Shown here: piece by piece, positions 42,520 to 50,933 of the stretch
Layout of the letters: every line of letters begins with the position of its first letter
How positions within the stretch are numbered: the stretch's first letter is position 1
Source: Pseudogemmobacter lacusdianii
Lineage (GTDB): Bacteria > Pseudomonadota > Alphaproteobacteria > Rhodobacterales > Rhodobacteraceae
Direction of reading: 5' to 3'
Length of the DNA: 64,000 bases
Assembly: GCF_030848395.1 (NCBI RefSeq)
Contig: NZ_JAVDBT010000002.1
Span: 186,001-250,000 of the forward strand
Translations under genes and position numbers: made by a program
Notes under the pieces: model-generated
Seen by the model: only the letters and a program-made list of their open reading frames with translations
The model's database searches: none
Told to the model about the DNA's origin: nothing

Positions 42520-42938
42520 GGAGCGGCTCCGACAATAAGGCGGCCCAGCGCATCGACGCGGCCCGATATGGTTGTTTTTGAAGCAATATTCATGGCGCGG
42601 ATGACGGCGCCCTCGGGGCCACGCTCAAGCGCGCGTCCTTCGGCAAGGATGGTTAATCCAGCCATGTGATAGACCAGCTGGACGGTCTGATTGCGGTCGA
42701 TCAGCGCCGCCGGGCCAATGTCCGCAGCGCGCAGCGGGCGTCCGGCGTAGACTGTGATCTTTACTTCTTGCCCGAGGGCGGGTGTTAAAGCTGTCAGAGC
42801 GCCGTCGATTTTGGCATCAACCAATGCGACATCGGCTTCGGTGATCACAGTGCGGGCCGGCAGCGTGCGCAGAGCGACGAGGCTTTCCGCCGATGCGGAT
42901 ATGGGCATAGCCAGGACGAGGATTACCGCCCTGAGCAT
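42516..42938 (-). CDS. flgA: Flagellar P-ring assembly chaperone FlgA
   Basis: A 140-residue periplasmic SAF-domain protein that helps assemble the P ring. It has a signal peptide (VILVLAMPISASA) and the SAF segment VALRTLPARTVITEADVALVD. It is shorter than enteric FlgA (about 220) and consists mostly of the C-terminal SAF part, which is common in alphaproteobacteria. Its partner flgI (P ring) is not in this window. Overlaps flgG by one base and flgH by four. Confidence 0.9.
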   Translation of the reverse strand: MLRAVILVLAMPISASAESLVALRTLPARTVITEADVALVDAKIDGALTALTPALGQEVKITVYAGRPLRAADIGPAALIDRNQTVQLVYHMAGLTILAEGRALERGPEGAVIRAMNIASKTTISGRVDALGRLIVGAAP

Positions 42939-43723
42939 CAGCGCACCTGCGTCGTGGCTGACAACATCTGATCGACGGCTGTGATGACTTTGGCATTCAG
43001 CTCATAACCGCGCTGGGCCTTGATCAGTTCGGTGACCTCGCGCACCGCATCGACCGAGCTTTCTTCAAGATAGCCTTGCCTCAATGTGCCAAGTCCGTCG
43101 ATCCCCGGCGCCCCAACCATCGGCGCGCCAGAGGCAACGGTTTCTACAAAGAGGTTCGAGCCAATCGCCTCAAGCCCCTTTTCATTGCTGAAACGGGTGA
43201 GGGTCAGCTGGCCGAGGAGTTCAGGTTCCACTTGGGTTTCAAAGTAAGCATAGACCTCGCCCGCTGCATTGATTGCAATGCTGGTGGTCTCATCCGGTAT
43301 TGTCACGCCTGGCACAACGGCATGGCCGTCCGCGGTGACAATCAGCCCATCGGGTGAGCGCTTCAACGCGCCATCGCGGGTATAACCTGATGCGCCCGAG
43401 GGCAGCGTCACCTCCAAATACCCCGCGCCTTCGATGGCGAGATCAAGGTCTCCGTTGGTTTGCGACAAAGAGCCCTGCGCCAAAACCACCGAAACCGAGG
43501 CGGGCCGCACGCCGAGGCCGATCTGTATCCCTGTGGGCAGCATTGAGCCATCTGCCGCGGTGATCGTGCCCGGCCGTGCCATCTGTTGGTAATGCAGATC
43601 GGCGAAATCGGCGCGGCGGGCGTTGTAGCCCGTGGTCGACATATTGGCGAGGTTGTTGGAGACAACATCGACCTTCATCTGCTGCGCCGCCATGCCGGTT
43701 GCCGCGATGTGCAGTGCTTTCAT
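42938..43723 (-). CDS. flgG: Distal rod protein FlgG
   Basis: A 261-residue rod protein. The N-terminal rod motif MKALHIAATGMAAQQ and SNNLANMSTTGYNARRADF (about 22-40) and the C-terminal ESSVDAVREVTELIKAQRGYELNAKVI are conserved among rod/hook proteins. Length 261 is exactly usual for FlgG. It lies between flgF and flgA in the order found in many alphaproteobacteria. Confidence 0.97.
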   Translation of the reverse strand: MKALHIAATGMAAQQMKVDVVSNNLANMSTTGYNARRADFADLHYQQMARPGTITAADGSMLPTGIQIGLGVRPASVSVVLAQGSLSQTNGDLDLAIEGAGYLEVTLPSGASGYTRDGALKRSPDGLIVTADGHAVVPGVTIPDETTSIAINAAGEVYAYFETQVEPELLGQLTLTRFSNEKGLEAIGSNLFVETVASGAPMVGAPGIDGLGTLRQGYLEESSVDAVREVTELIKAQRGYELNAKVITAVDQMLSATTQVR

Positions 43724-43731
43724 CTTCGACC

Positions 43732-44442
43732 TCAGCGACCAAGGGTTTCAATCACGCCGCGCATTCGGGCATCTTCAGCCTCAAGAAACCTTTGGCCCTG
43801 CTCATAGGCGCGCTGAACCTCGATCATCCGGGCAATCTCTGAGATGGGATTTACGTTGCTCTCTTCGAGGAAGCCCTGAAGGATTGTGGGATTTTCAACG
43901 GTTTCTATCTCATCGGCTGAAAACATCGTGCCCGATTGGTGCCGAAGGGTGAGCGGATCCACCGGTTGCCAGAGGCCGGCTTGCGCCAAAGGCTGGCCCT
44001 GAACAGAGATCGAGCCGTCGCGGGCCATTGCGACGGGGCCCGCACCCGCAGGGACAAAAATTGGCGCGCCGCCGGCGTCCAAAAGCCGGTGGCCGTCTGG
44101 CGTGACAAGCTCACCCGCCTCATTGGGCGTGAAGCTGCCTGCGCGGGTCAGCTGGTTTCCCTGAGGCGTCTCAATCAAAAAGAAGCCGTCGCCTTGGATG
44201 GCGAAATCATAGGCACCTCCGGTCTGAGTGATCGCAGCTTGCGTGAGATCAACCACCCTGCCGGTGGCATGCGGCACAGAAAGCGAAGGCTCACTTTGCA
44301 GGTAAAACACATGTTCAGCGAAGACTGTGCCCTCTCGGCGGAAGCCCGAAGTGGCGATGTTGGCGACGTTATTGGCCACGATCTGCATTTCACGCATCAG
44401 GCCGGATTGGCGAGACAAAGTGGTGTAGCCGGCGGCATCCAT
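43732..44442 (-). CDS. flgF: Proximal rod protein FlgF
   Basis: A 236-residue rod protein. MDAAGYTTLSRQSGLMREMQ at the start and NNVANIATSGFRREGTVF (about 24-41) are typical of FlgF, and the end ESNVNPISEIARMIEVQRAYEQ resembles other rod proteins. It is eight bases from flgG and three from fliQ. Confidence 0.94.
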   Translation of the reverse strand: MDAAGYTTLSRQSGLMREMQIVANNVANIATSGFRREGTVFAEHVFYLQSEPSLSVPHATGRVVDLTQAAITQTGGAYDFAIQGDGFFLIETPQGNQLTRAGSFTPNEAGELVTPDGHRLLDAGGAPIFVPAGAGPVAMARDGSISVQGQPLAQAGLWQPVDPLTLRHQSGTMFSADEIETVENPTILQGFLEESNVNPISEIARMIEVQRAYEQGQRFLEAEDARMRGVIETLGR

Positions 44443-44445
44443 CCT

Positions 44446-44712
44446 TTATTCCCCCGCAATTTTGGGGAGGATGACATCGGTGAAAAAGCCCACCAGTGTC
44501 GTGGTCATAAAGCTCATCGTGACCCAAAAGACCGCCAGCATTGCAGCGACTTTGGGCACGAAGGTGAGCGTCATCTCTTGAACCGAGGTCAGCGCCTGCA
44601 GCAACCCGATCGTCACCCCGGCAACCAAAGCGACGACCAGCAGCGGGGTCGAGATGATCACAGCCACCCAAAGCCCCTGCCGCATCACATCGAAAATTGC
44701 GGATTCGGTCAT
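44446..44712 (-). CDS. fliQ: Flagellar export protein FliQ
   Basis: An 88-residue membrane subunit of the export gate with two helices (VAVIISTPLLVVALVAGVTIG and VAAMLAVFWVTMSFMTTTLVGFF). ALTSVQEMTLTFVPK between them is the FliQ signature loop. Length is normal. It overlaps fliE by 4 bp. Confidence 0.95.
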   Translation of the reverse strand: MTESAIFDVMRQGLWVAVIISTPLLVVALVAGVTIGLLQALTSVQEMTLTFVPKVAAMLAVFWVTMSFMTTTLVGFFTDVILPKIAGE

Positions 44713-44999
44713 ATCGGCATCCTTAGGATTTCTTGATAAGCCTCGACCACGCGGTCGCGGACCGTGGCGACGGTTTCGACCGCCAATTGGGATGAGGCCA
44801 ATGCCTCAACCAAAGCATGCGGATCCGCGCCGCCGGTCATGGCGGCGCGGGCCGTGCTTTCAGCCTTCGCCAAAGCCTCGGTGAAGGTATTGGCGAATTG
44901 TCCCACGACCGTGCCGCTTTCTGCGGCGACGGGCTTCGGCGCTGCGGCCGTTCTGGCCTGCGCATAGGTTTGTGCGGCGAAGGAACTTCTCACATCCAT
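44709..44999 (-). CDS. fliE: Flagellar MS-ring/rod junction protein FliE
   Basis: A 96-residue junction protein that links MS ring and rod. The C-terminal half VEALASSQLAVETVATVRDRVVEAYQEILRMPI is the family signature. The N-terminal part is low-complexity as usual. It follows flgC by 12 bp and overlaps fliQ. Confidence 0.93.
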   Translation of the reverse strand: MDVRSSFAAQTYAQARTAAAPKPVAAESGTVVGQFANTFTEALAKAESTARAAMTGGADPHALVEALASSQLAVETVATVRDRVVEAYQEILRMPI

Positions 45000-45011
45000 T
45001 TCTAATGCCCC

Positions 45012-45392
45012 TTACCGCCGCAGCAGATCAAAAAGGCTTTGGGTCATTTGCCGCGCCTGATCGAAAAGCTTAAGATTGGCTTCGTAGCTGCGCTGGGCCT
45101 CTCGGGCGTCCGCGATCTCAATCACAATATCGACGTTCGAGCCGTCGTAGTAACCGGCATCATCTGCCAATGGGTGGCTTGGCGCGTAGACCCGCGGCAG
45201 TTGGCTTTGGTCCAGCCGCACCGGGCCGGGGATTACAAGCCCGCTGCCCAATGCCGTCTCAAAGGCCAATGTTTTGCGGTGATATCCAGGTGTATCGGCA
45301 TTCGCGATATTCTCGGAAACATGGCGCAATCTGGTGGCTTGTGCCTCCATCCCTGAAGCGGCGAAAGCCAGTGAGTTCAAAAGATCAGCCAC
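45012..45392 (-). CDS. flgC: Proximal rod protein FlgC
   Basis: A 126-residue rod protein. LAFAASGMEAQATRLRHVSENIANADTPGY (about 8-37) is the rod-protein N-terminal motif, and YYDGSNVDIVIEIADAREAQRSYEANLKLF the C-terminal one. Length is slightly shorter than enteric FlgC. It lies 11 bases from flgB. Confidence 0.95.
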   Translation of the reverse strand: MADLLNSLAFAASGMEAQATRLRHVSENIANADTPGYHRKTLAFETALGSGLVIPGPVRLDQSQLPRVYAPSHPLADDAGYYDGSNVDIVIEIADAREAQRSYEANLKLFDQARQMTQSLFDLLRR

Positions 45393-45403
45393 CGATCTGC
45401 CCC

Positions 45404-45787
45404 CTATCTTTGCCGGCCAAGCGCGGTGCGCATGACGTCAGAGGTGTTGCGATAGATGGCGAGCGCCATTTCGTGGTCCTGCCGAGTTTCGGCCATTTTG
45501 ACCATTTCCCGCTCCAGAGAGACGGAATTGCCGTTCGGCGCCTCGCTTCCCCCACTGGCGAAGCTGCGTAAGACCGCGGGCGCCGAAGGCGCCTGCAAGT
45601 GACCGGGCCGTGTGGCCCGCAGAGTGCCGCTGCTTTGCGCCCAGATCCGCGCAAAATCCGGCAGATCTTGTGCCTTGTACCCGGGCGTATCGGAATGTGC
45701 GATATTCTGCGCAATCAGCCCCAACCGCGCCCCAGCTTGGGCGGCAAGCGACTGCGCCATGCGCGTGATCTCAAGCTTTTCGAACAT
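45404..45787 (-). CDS. flgB: Proximal rod protein FlgB
   Basis: A 127-residue rod protein with the N-terminal motif AQNIAHSDTPGYKAQDLPDF (about 27-46) and C-terminal SLEREMVKMAETRQDHEMALAIYR. It is first gene of the minus-strand operon flgB-flgC-fliE-fliQ-flgF-flgG-flgA-flgH-fliL2 and is divergent from fliI across 83 bp with a CtrA-like site. Confidence 0.95.
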   Translation of the reverse strand: MFEKLEITRMAQSLAAQAGARLGLIAQNIAHSDTPGYKAQDLPDFARIWAQSSGTLRATRPGHLQAPSAPAVLRSFASGGSEAPNGNSVSLEREMVKMAETRQDHEMALAIYRNTSDVMRTALGRQR

Positions 45788-45810
45788 CTCGGGCTTCTCC
45801 CTCGACCTGC

Positions 45811-45825
45811 TTCACCAAGACTTAA
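45811..45825. promoter_or_regulatory. CtrA-like site between flgB and fliI
   Basis: TTCA, seven bases, then TTAA, one mismatch from TTAA-N7-TTAA. It lies 23 bp from the flgB start and 45 bp from the fliI start, in a short divergent gap, in the same layout as the site between fliF and fliL. Confidence 0.45.
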
Positions 45826-45870
45826 GGGTGATTCCTTTAGAAAGGGTAATCGCGAACAAAGAGGGATCAG

Positions 45871-47181
45871 ATGCTGGGCGTTTTTGACGGCCTGCAGGCC
45901 GAAATCGCCGATCTCGAGGTGACACGACCGGTGGGGCGCGTGGTCGAAATCGGTCGCGGCACCTTTATGGTCACGGGCCTTCCGACGGCGGCATTGGGCG
46001 ACAGGATCTTGGCTGACACAGGGGCCGGCCCTTTGGGCGGAGAGATTATTCGACTGACTTCGGCGGGGGCCACTGTGCTGCCCGAGGATGATCCCGAAGG
46101 GTTGACGATCGGCGCTCGGGCCTGCCTGCTTGGGCCTGTCACGATCGCGCCGGACAGCTCTTGGTTGGGCCGCATCGTGGATCCTACGGGGCAGCCGCTC
46201 GATGGGCGGCCGTTGATGCGTGGATTGCAGCGGCGCGCGCTGGTCAGCAGTCCGCCGCCCGCCGCGATCCGCCGGCCTTTGGGCGAGCGAATGGCAACAG
46301 GGGTGGCGGTGTTCGACACGCTCTTGCCGATGGTCCGTGGGCAAAGAATAGGGCTTTTTGCCGGGTCAGGGGTTGGAAAGTCGTCGTTGCTGGCGCGCTT
46401 TGCCCGCGGTTTGGCGGCCGATGTCGTGGTGATTGGCCTGGTGGGGGAACGTGGCCGTGAGTTGCGCGAATTTACCGAGCGGGTTTTGGGGCGCCAGGGC
46501 ATGCGTCGCTCGGTCGTGGTGACGGCGACCTCGGACCAATCTCCGCTGATGCGCCGTCGTTGCGCCCTTGCTGCGATGGCGGTGGCCGAAGCGTTTCGTG
46601 ATCAAGGCATGCATGTGCTTTTGCTGCTGGATTCGGTGACTCGCTTTGCCGAGGCCCATCGCGAGGTGGCTTTGGCGGCTGGAGAGACGGCCTCGCTGCG
46701 GGGCTATCCGCCCTCAACCGCGCATGCGATCATGGGCTTGGCAGAGCGGGCCGGCCCCGGGGCTGCAGGGGCCGGCGATATATCGGCGGTGTTGTCGGTC
46801 TTGGTGGCGGGCTCAGACATGGAGGAGCCGGTGGCTGATATCATTCGCGGGACACTAGATGGCCATGTCGTGCTGGATCGAAAAATTGCAGAGCGCGGTC
46901 GATATCCCGCAATTGATTTGTTGCGATCAGTCTCTCGCAGTCTGCCGCATGCCGCAAGCGCCGAGGAGAATGTGTTGATCTCGGAAGCGCGACGCAGCCT
47001 TGGAGCTTATGATCGGGCCGAAATGATGGTGCAGGCGGGGCTTTATGTTCAAGGCAGTGATCCTGCCGTGGATCGGGCCATTCGCCTTTGGCCCGCCTTG
47101 GACGGCTTTTTGGCCGAGGACGCTCCACCCGGAGGTCCGCAGGCCAGCTTTGCCCGGTTGCAGGCTTGTTTGAGGGCGTGA
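45871..47181 (+). CDS. fliI: Flagellar export ATPase FliI
   Basis: A 436-residue hexameric ATPase of the flagellar type III export system. Walker A is GSGVGKSS at residues 165-172, VIGLVGERGREL follows at about 188-199, and LLLLDSVTRFAEAHREV holds Walker B. The end SxEEN...ARRSLGAYDRAEMM is typical. It is a single-gene plus-strand transcript between the divergent flgB operon and the convergent DUF1217 gene. Confidence 0.96.
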   Translation: MLGVFDGLQAEIADLEVTRPVGRVVEIGRGTFMVTGLPTAALGDRILADTGAGPLGGEIIRLTSAGATVLPEDDPEGLTIGARACLLGPVTIAPDSSWLGRIVDPTGQPLDGRPLMRGLQRRALVSSPPPAAIRRPLGERMATGVAVFDTLLPMVRGQRIGLFAGSGVGKSSLLARFARGLAADVVVIGLVGERGRELREFTERVLGRQGMRRSVVVTATSDQSPLMRRRCALAAMAVAEAFRDQGMHVLLLLDSVTRFAEAHREVALAAGETASLRGYPPSTAHAIMGLAERAGPGAAGAGDISAVLSVLVAGSDMEEPVADIIRGTLDGHVVLDRKIAERGRYPAIDLLRSVSRSLPHAASAEENVLISEARRSLGAYDRAEMMVQAGLYVQGSDPAVDRAIRLWPALDGFLAEDAPPGGPQASFARLQACLRA

Positions 47182-47200
47182 TTGCCGGCGTCGTTTCACC

Positions 47201-48001
47201 CTAACGGCGCCCTGCGGACAGCAGTTGAAGGGCGATCGAGCCTGCGTATGAACTTTGGCTCTGTCCCGCAATCTCCGCACGGACCAAATAAGTCCGAACG
47301 AGCTTTTCGACTTTCGTTGGATCCGTGAACTGGCTGATCGTATCGCTGCCAAAAGCGGCTCGGGTCTTGGCTTTGATGACGGCCAGTTGCTGGTCAAGAT
47401 TGATGCCGGCAAAGCCACTTGGTAGGCCCAGCGCCGTTTGAAAGGCTTCGCGCAAAGGTGGGTTGCCCAGAATCGTGAACCATTTCAGATTCTCGGTGCC
47501 GGGTTTCGCTGCCAGTTGGGCCAAATCGCGCTCAGCATTTAGCGCAATCCTAAAGTTGTTATTCTGCGCGCCAACAGCCGTTTCGAAGCTGCGGCTGTTG
47601 TATTGCGAAATAATCTGATCGGCAAAATCCGAGATCTTGTTGCGAGGAACCCCCAAGTCACCAAAACCGAAGGCCGCCGAAAGCTGATGGTACTGCTTGT
47701 TGGCAAGCCTGTTCGCTAAGCTTGCGGGGTTTAACGTGCCGTCCTCCAGAACTTTTCGGATGAAAGCTTTGTTCTTCAGGTCCCCTTCCAGCCCAAATGC
47801 AGTAAGCGCGACAGAAAGGAGGCGTCGGTCGTCGACAAGCTCAGCAGCCGAGTTGATCTTGCCAATATTGGCGCGGAAGTAGGCCTCTTCACGCTTGGCA
47901 GAAGCTGTGTTTTGTTGCGCGGTTTGCTGGTTGGCCATTGTTCTTTTGAGGAAGGCCCAGCCAGAATACCCGCTGAAGGGTAGAATTGGGCTAAAGCTCA
48001 T
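47201..48001 (-). CDS. DUF1217-family flagellar protein
   Basis: A 266-residue protein of the DUF1217 family, found mainly in alphaproteobacterial flagellar clusters. Repeated features are FRANIGKINSAAELVDDRRLLSVALTAFGL (about 43-72), FIRKVLEDG and LVRTYLVRAEIAGQ near the end. No signal peptide or membrane helix is evident. It is coupled to flbT (overlap 4 bp) in the flagellin operon, so it may help flagellin regulation or export. Biochemical function is unknown. Confidence 0.85.
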   Translation of the reverse strand: MSFSPILPFSGYSGWAFLKRTMANQQTAQQNTASAKREEAYFRANIGKINSAAELVDDRRLLSVALTAFGLEGDLKNKAFIRKVLEDGTLNPASLANRLANKQYHQLSAAFGFGDLGVPRNKISDFADQIISQYNSRSFETAVGAQNNNFRIALNAERDLAQLAAKPGTENLKWFTILGNPPLREAFQTALGLPSGFAGINLDQQLAVIKAKTRAAFGSDTISQFTDPTKVEKLVRTYLVRAEIAGQSQSSYAGSIALQLLSAGRR

Positions 48002-48402
48002 GCCCGGGCCGCCGCAAGCAGCCGCTCTTCGCGTGGAAGCAGCCCTCGAAGAGCCTTAAGAGCTTGGTAATGCTCATTCTCCATCACCGCAGCGCCTGCC
48101 TGAGCCAGCAGCGAGCGGCTGTCGGGATCGACCAGAACTTGGCTTAACTGCTCGATCCCACGCAGCAATTGGTGACGTGTGTCGCCAGCGACGGCATCAC
48201 CAGAGAGCACCAGTTGCGCGATATAGCAGACCCGGCGCACTGGCGTTGTTGCCTCTTCCGGGTGGATCGCATCCCGCAGACGTAAGATATTGGCATGCGG
48301 GGTCATGATCGAGAGTTTGGAGCGTTTGTCGCCATTCTCAATCACCGCGCCGTTGATCAAGACGCGCTCATGCGGCCCAAGTTTAAGAACGAGACCGCTC
48401 AT
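47998..48402 (-). CDS. flbT: Flagellin translation repressor FlbT
   Basis: A 134-residue post-transcriptional regulator. In Caulobacter FlbT binds the 5' leader of flagellin mRNA and destabilises it until the hook is complete. LKLGPHERVLINGAVIENGDKRSKL (about 6-30) is the conserved N-terminal region. It lies between flaF and the DUF1217 gene, overlapping both by 4 bp. The flagellin leader at 50072-50284 has hairpins that could be its target. Confidence 0.92.
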   Translation of the reverse strand: MSGLVLKLGPHERVLINGAVIENGDKRSKLSIMTPHANILRLRDAIHPEEATTPVRRVCYIAQLVLSGDAVAGDTRHQLLRGIEQLSQVLVDPDSRSLLAQAGAAVMENEHYQALKALRGLLPREERLLAAARA

Positions 48403-48770
48403 GTGCCACCTCCGGTGCCGCGCAGGCCGCGTAGAACGGCGGTATTGATTTCGACCAAAACCTCGGCGCTCGCGTTGCCCAAACGGACCTTGCGGCTGTG
48501 ATCCGAGGTAAAGCGATAAAGGTAGTAAAGCCGGGCGCGCAGCTGTGTCGGCAGACCGTTGCCCTCATCCGCCACATCCGCGGCCAGTGTCGACCAAAGA
48601 CGCTCATTCTCAGACAAAGCTTTGATAAAATTAGGGTAATCCAATGTTCGGCGTTGGGTTGCGGCTGCCAGTCGACGTGTCACCTGGGCGATCACCTCAT
48701 ATTCGGCAGACCGTGCGGTGCGCGCGGGTGCCGAGGCACTGACATAGGCAAGAGAGGGATAGGCGGTCAT
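48399..48770 (-). CDS. flaF: Flagellin secretion/synthesis regulator FlaF
   Basis: A 123-residue helical protein required for flagellin synthesis and export in alphaproteobacteria. TARSAEYEVIAQVTRRLAAA near 18-37 and FIKALSENERLWSTLAADVADEGNGLP near 48-74 are conserved FlaF segments. It lies 71 bp downstream of the flagellin gene, in the usual fliC-flaF-flbT order. Confidence 0.93.
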   Translation of the reverse strand: MTAYPSLAYVSASAPARTARSAEYEVIAQVTRRLAAATQRRTLDYPNFIKALSENERLWSTLAADVADEGNGLPTQLRARLYYLYRFTSDHSRKVRLGNASAEVLVEINTAVLRGLRGTGGGT

Positions 48771-48841
48771 AGGTTTCTTCTCCGGTTGCGGGAGATGTCA
48801 GGGCGAGGTTAGGCCGGGGCCCTTAGACCCCGGCCGCGTCC

Positions 48842-50071
48842 TTACCGGAACAGTGCCAACAGGTTCTGCGGCTGCTGGTTGGCGATCGAAAGCGCTTGGA
48901 TGCCCAGCTGCTGTTGGACCTGCAGCGCCTGCAACCTTGCGCTGGCCTCCTCCATATCGGCATCCACCAGCGTACCGATGCCCGAGGTCATGGCATCTGA
49001 GAGCTTGTTCACGAAATCCGACTGGATCTCGATCCGCTTTTGTGCTGAACCAAATTCCGCTGCGGCGTCGATCGACAGTCTCAGCAGGGACTCGATCTGG
49101 GCCAAAGCCGTGGTTGCACCAGGGGCGGTCGAGACGTCCACGCTCGAGAGCGCCGCAAGGCCGCCTGAGCCTGCATTCTTATACTGCCCGGTGACCGTAA
49201 GGTCGGTATCGCCGTCGTTGATGAATGCCAGTTGGCCAGCATCCGTGCTGTCGTAGTTCACCGTAAGGCCAGCAATCCCCAGCGCATCAATCGCATTCTT
49301 CAGCCCGACTGCGATCAGATCCGGCACGGTTGAGACGAGCGCGGCATTGTCGGCATCAATGTCAAACTGAGTGACAGTATATGAGGCTTCGCGATTGCCG
49401 ATGCGCACAGAAATTCGATCGCCAGCAACCCAATCTTCCGGGCCGTCCTCGATGGTGATGGTGTCTTCGCCACCAGCAGTACTGAGCGACAGGACAAAGG
49501 TGTCCCCAGCTTCAGAGATCACCCCGTCTGTCGTATCGGTAAAGACCTCATTCGCGACATATTCGCCGGTCGACAGGTTTTGCGCCTCGATCCCGATCGA
49601 AGAGGCATTGACCGCGGTGCCGCTGCGATCCAGTGACGCCAAGATCGCGACCGTCGTCTGAGAGCCATTCACCAAGTTCAGCCCGTTGAACTGTGCGGCG
49701 CTGACGACGGAGTTGATCTGATCGACGTATTTCGAAATATCGGCCTGAATCTTAGCGCGGTCGACATTGCCTTCTTGCGCGGCGACGACCTTTTTCTTCA
49801 TCTCTGTCAGCAGGTTGGTCACAGATTCTGCAGCCTCGCGCGCGACCGCGATGGTCGAGGAGCCTAGCGACAGACTGTCCGAGATGCCCCGGAAGCCCTT
49901 CACATCTGATTCCATCACTTTGGATATGGCCCAGACCGCGGCGTTGTCCTTGGCAGAACCTACTGTTTTCCCCGTAGAAATCTCAGCTTGTACTTTGCCC
50001 ATGCTGGCGTTGACACCCTTCAACGTTTGCAGGGCGACCATGGCGCTGGTATTGGTCAGGATCGACGACAT
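48842..50071 (-). CDS. fliC: Flagellin
   Basis: A 409-residue filament subunit. N-terminal D0/D1 begins SSILTNTSAMVALQTLKGVN and includes ISTGKTVGSAKDNAAVWAIS; the C-terminal D0 ends SARLQALQVQQQLGIQALSIA and LLALFR. The variable middle (about 170-310) is acidic and Asp/Thr/Gly-rich. ATG 50071 has AAGGA nine bases upstream; an in-frame GTG six bases earlier is less likely. It heads the flagellin-flaF-flbT-DUF1217 operon. Only one flagellin gene is present here. Confidence 0.96.
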   Translation of the reverse strand: MSSILTNTSAMVALQTLKGVNASMGKVQAEISTGKTVGSAKDNAAVWAISKVMESDVKGFRGISDSLSLGSSTIAVAREAAESVTNLLTEMKKKVVAAQEGNVDRAKIQADISKYVDQINSVVSAAQFNGLNLVNGSQTTVAILASLDRSGTAVNASSIGIEAQNLSTGEYVANEVFTDTTDGVISEAGDTFVLSLSTAGGEDTITIEDGPEDWVAGDRISVRIGNREASYTVTQFDIDADNAALVSTVPDLIAVGLKNAIDALGIAGLTVNYDSTDAGQLAFINDGDTDLTVTGQYKNAGSGGLAALSSVDVSTAPGATTALAQIESLLRLSIDAAAEFGSAQKRIEIQSDFVNKLSDAMTSGIGTLVDADMEEASARLQALQVQQQLGIQALSIANQQPQNLLALFR

Positions 50072-50119
50072 TTTCACGTTCCTTCTTCAGCTTCCGGCGC
50101 TTTGCGCGGAGCAATCGGA

Positions 50120-50135
50120 GCCGCCCACGGGCGGC
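50120..50135 (-). other. Perfect hairpin in the flagellin leader
   Basis: GCCGCCC and GGGCGGC pair perfectly around AC, 49 bp upstream of the flagellin ATG. It lies in the likely 5' leader, where it could act in FlbT-type control of flagellin mRNA stability. With only two loop bases the innermost pair must open in RNA. Confidence 0.45.
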
Positions 50136-50177
50136 AGTTCCGGCATTCTGGTCCGTGCCGACGGGACGCGGCGGCGC

Positions 50178-50194
50178 CATCCCGGCATGGGATG
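50178..50194 (-). other. Second hairpin upstream of flagellin
   Basis: CATCCC and GGGATG are perfect arms with a five-base loop, 107 bp upstream of the flagellin ATG. Whether it is transcribed depends on the unknown start site. The 213-bp gap holds no gene; a 10-bp direct repeat GGCTAAAGGC also occurs at 50228 and 50283. Confidence 0.35.
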
Positions 50195-50284
50195 CGGTCC
50201 TAGCTTTGCCGCATCTGGGTTACCAAAGGCTAAAGGCCAGCCTTGCCCAGGTCGGAAGATTGCGACGGATTTGAGCCAAATAGG

Positions 50285-50611
50285 CTAAAGGCGGCGCGCC
50301 GCGAGGGAGAGCGACAGCCCGGGCTGTACTCTTTGACCGCCAGATTGATACGTCGAGAAGCGGCCTTGATCGGTCAGTTCATTCGCACGTTGCCTGGCGG
50401 ATGAGACGCCCTTTAGGGCGGCCCCAATTAGTGCGTTACTCAACGCAGCTTTCGTAACCAATCGGTCAGCTCGCTCTTTGTCAAACGGACCGGTTGCAGA
50501 AAGTGCTGCCTCAGTCTGTTCCGCAAGACCGTGTAACTGCGCAAGGTTGGCGCTGGCCAGCGACTGAATGCTTTTATCCAAAATCATCTCTAATGCCGCG
50601 TAATCAACCAT
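50285..50611 (-). CDS. Small helical flagellar protein, possibly FlgN-like chaperone
   Basis: A 108-residue protein without membrane segments, mostly helical (LEMILDKSIQSLASANLAQLHGLAEQTEAAL, then ALIGAALKGVSSARQRANEL). The C-terminus is Gln/Ser/Leu-rich. Size, helical content and linkage to the flgJ-like gene (8-bp overlap) resemble FlgN, the chaperone for hook-associated proteins, but no firm motif supports it. flgK and flgL, its expected clients, are not in the window. Confidence 0.55.
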   Translation of the reverse strand: MVDYAALEMILDKSIQSLASANLAQLHGLAEQTEAALSATGPFDKERADRLVTKAALSNALIGAALKGVSSARQRANELTDQGRFSTYQSGGQRVQPGLSLSLAARRL

Positions 50612-50900
50612 CGCCTTTGCCGCCTCCCATCGCGCGGAAGAGAGATTCGGCCAGCCCTATCCCGCCATGTTCGACCAGCATCTGCGCTTGCTCTTGGCGC
50701 AAGAAGGAGGCGAATTGCTCTTCGCCAATACCGCCGCCAAAGGCGCTATCTGGGGATGTATCTAGCCCCGCATGTCCCAGCATTTCCGTCAAAAAGGCAG
50801 CCTCAAGCGCCTTGGCCTGCACCATTAAGGCCGCATCTTTTGGCCTCCATTGGGCAGGGGCGGCAGCCGCACTTGCAGGGAACTGCATGGCATTCTCCAT
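50604..50900 (-). CDS. FlgJ-like rod-binding protein
   Basis: A 98-residue protein equivalent to the N-terminal rod-binding (rod-capping) domain of FlgJ: AKALEAAFLTEMLGHAGLD (about 29-47), then FASFLRQEQAQMLVEHGGIGLAESLF. It lacks the muramidase domain of enteric FlgJ; that job is probably done by the transglycosylase at 36326. It is divergent from fliK. Confidence 0.85.
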   Translation of the reverse strand: MENAMQFPASAAAAPAQWRPKDAALMVQAKALEAAFLTEMLGHAGLDTSPDSAFGGGIGEEQFASFLRQEQAQMLVEHGGIGLAESLFRAMGGGKGDG

Positions 50901-50933
50901 CGCTTCAGATTGTTCGGACTATTCATTGAAGCG

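Noticed and set aside
50072-50284. Sigma-54 or sigma-28 promoter for flagellin
   Set aside because: Read on the minus strand, partial matches (CGGCACG; TCAAA followed by TCCGACC) lack the proper second element or spacing.
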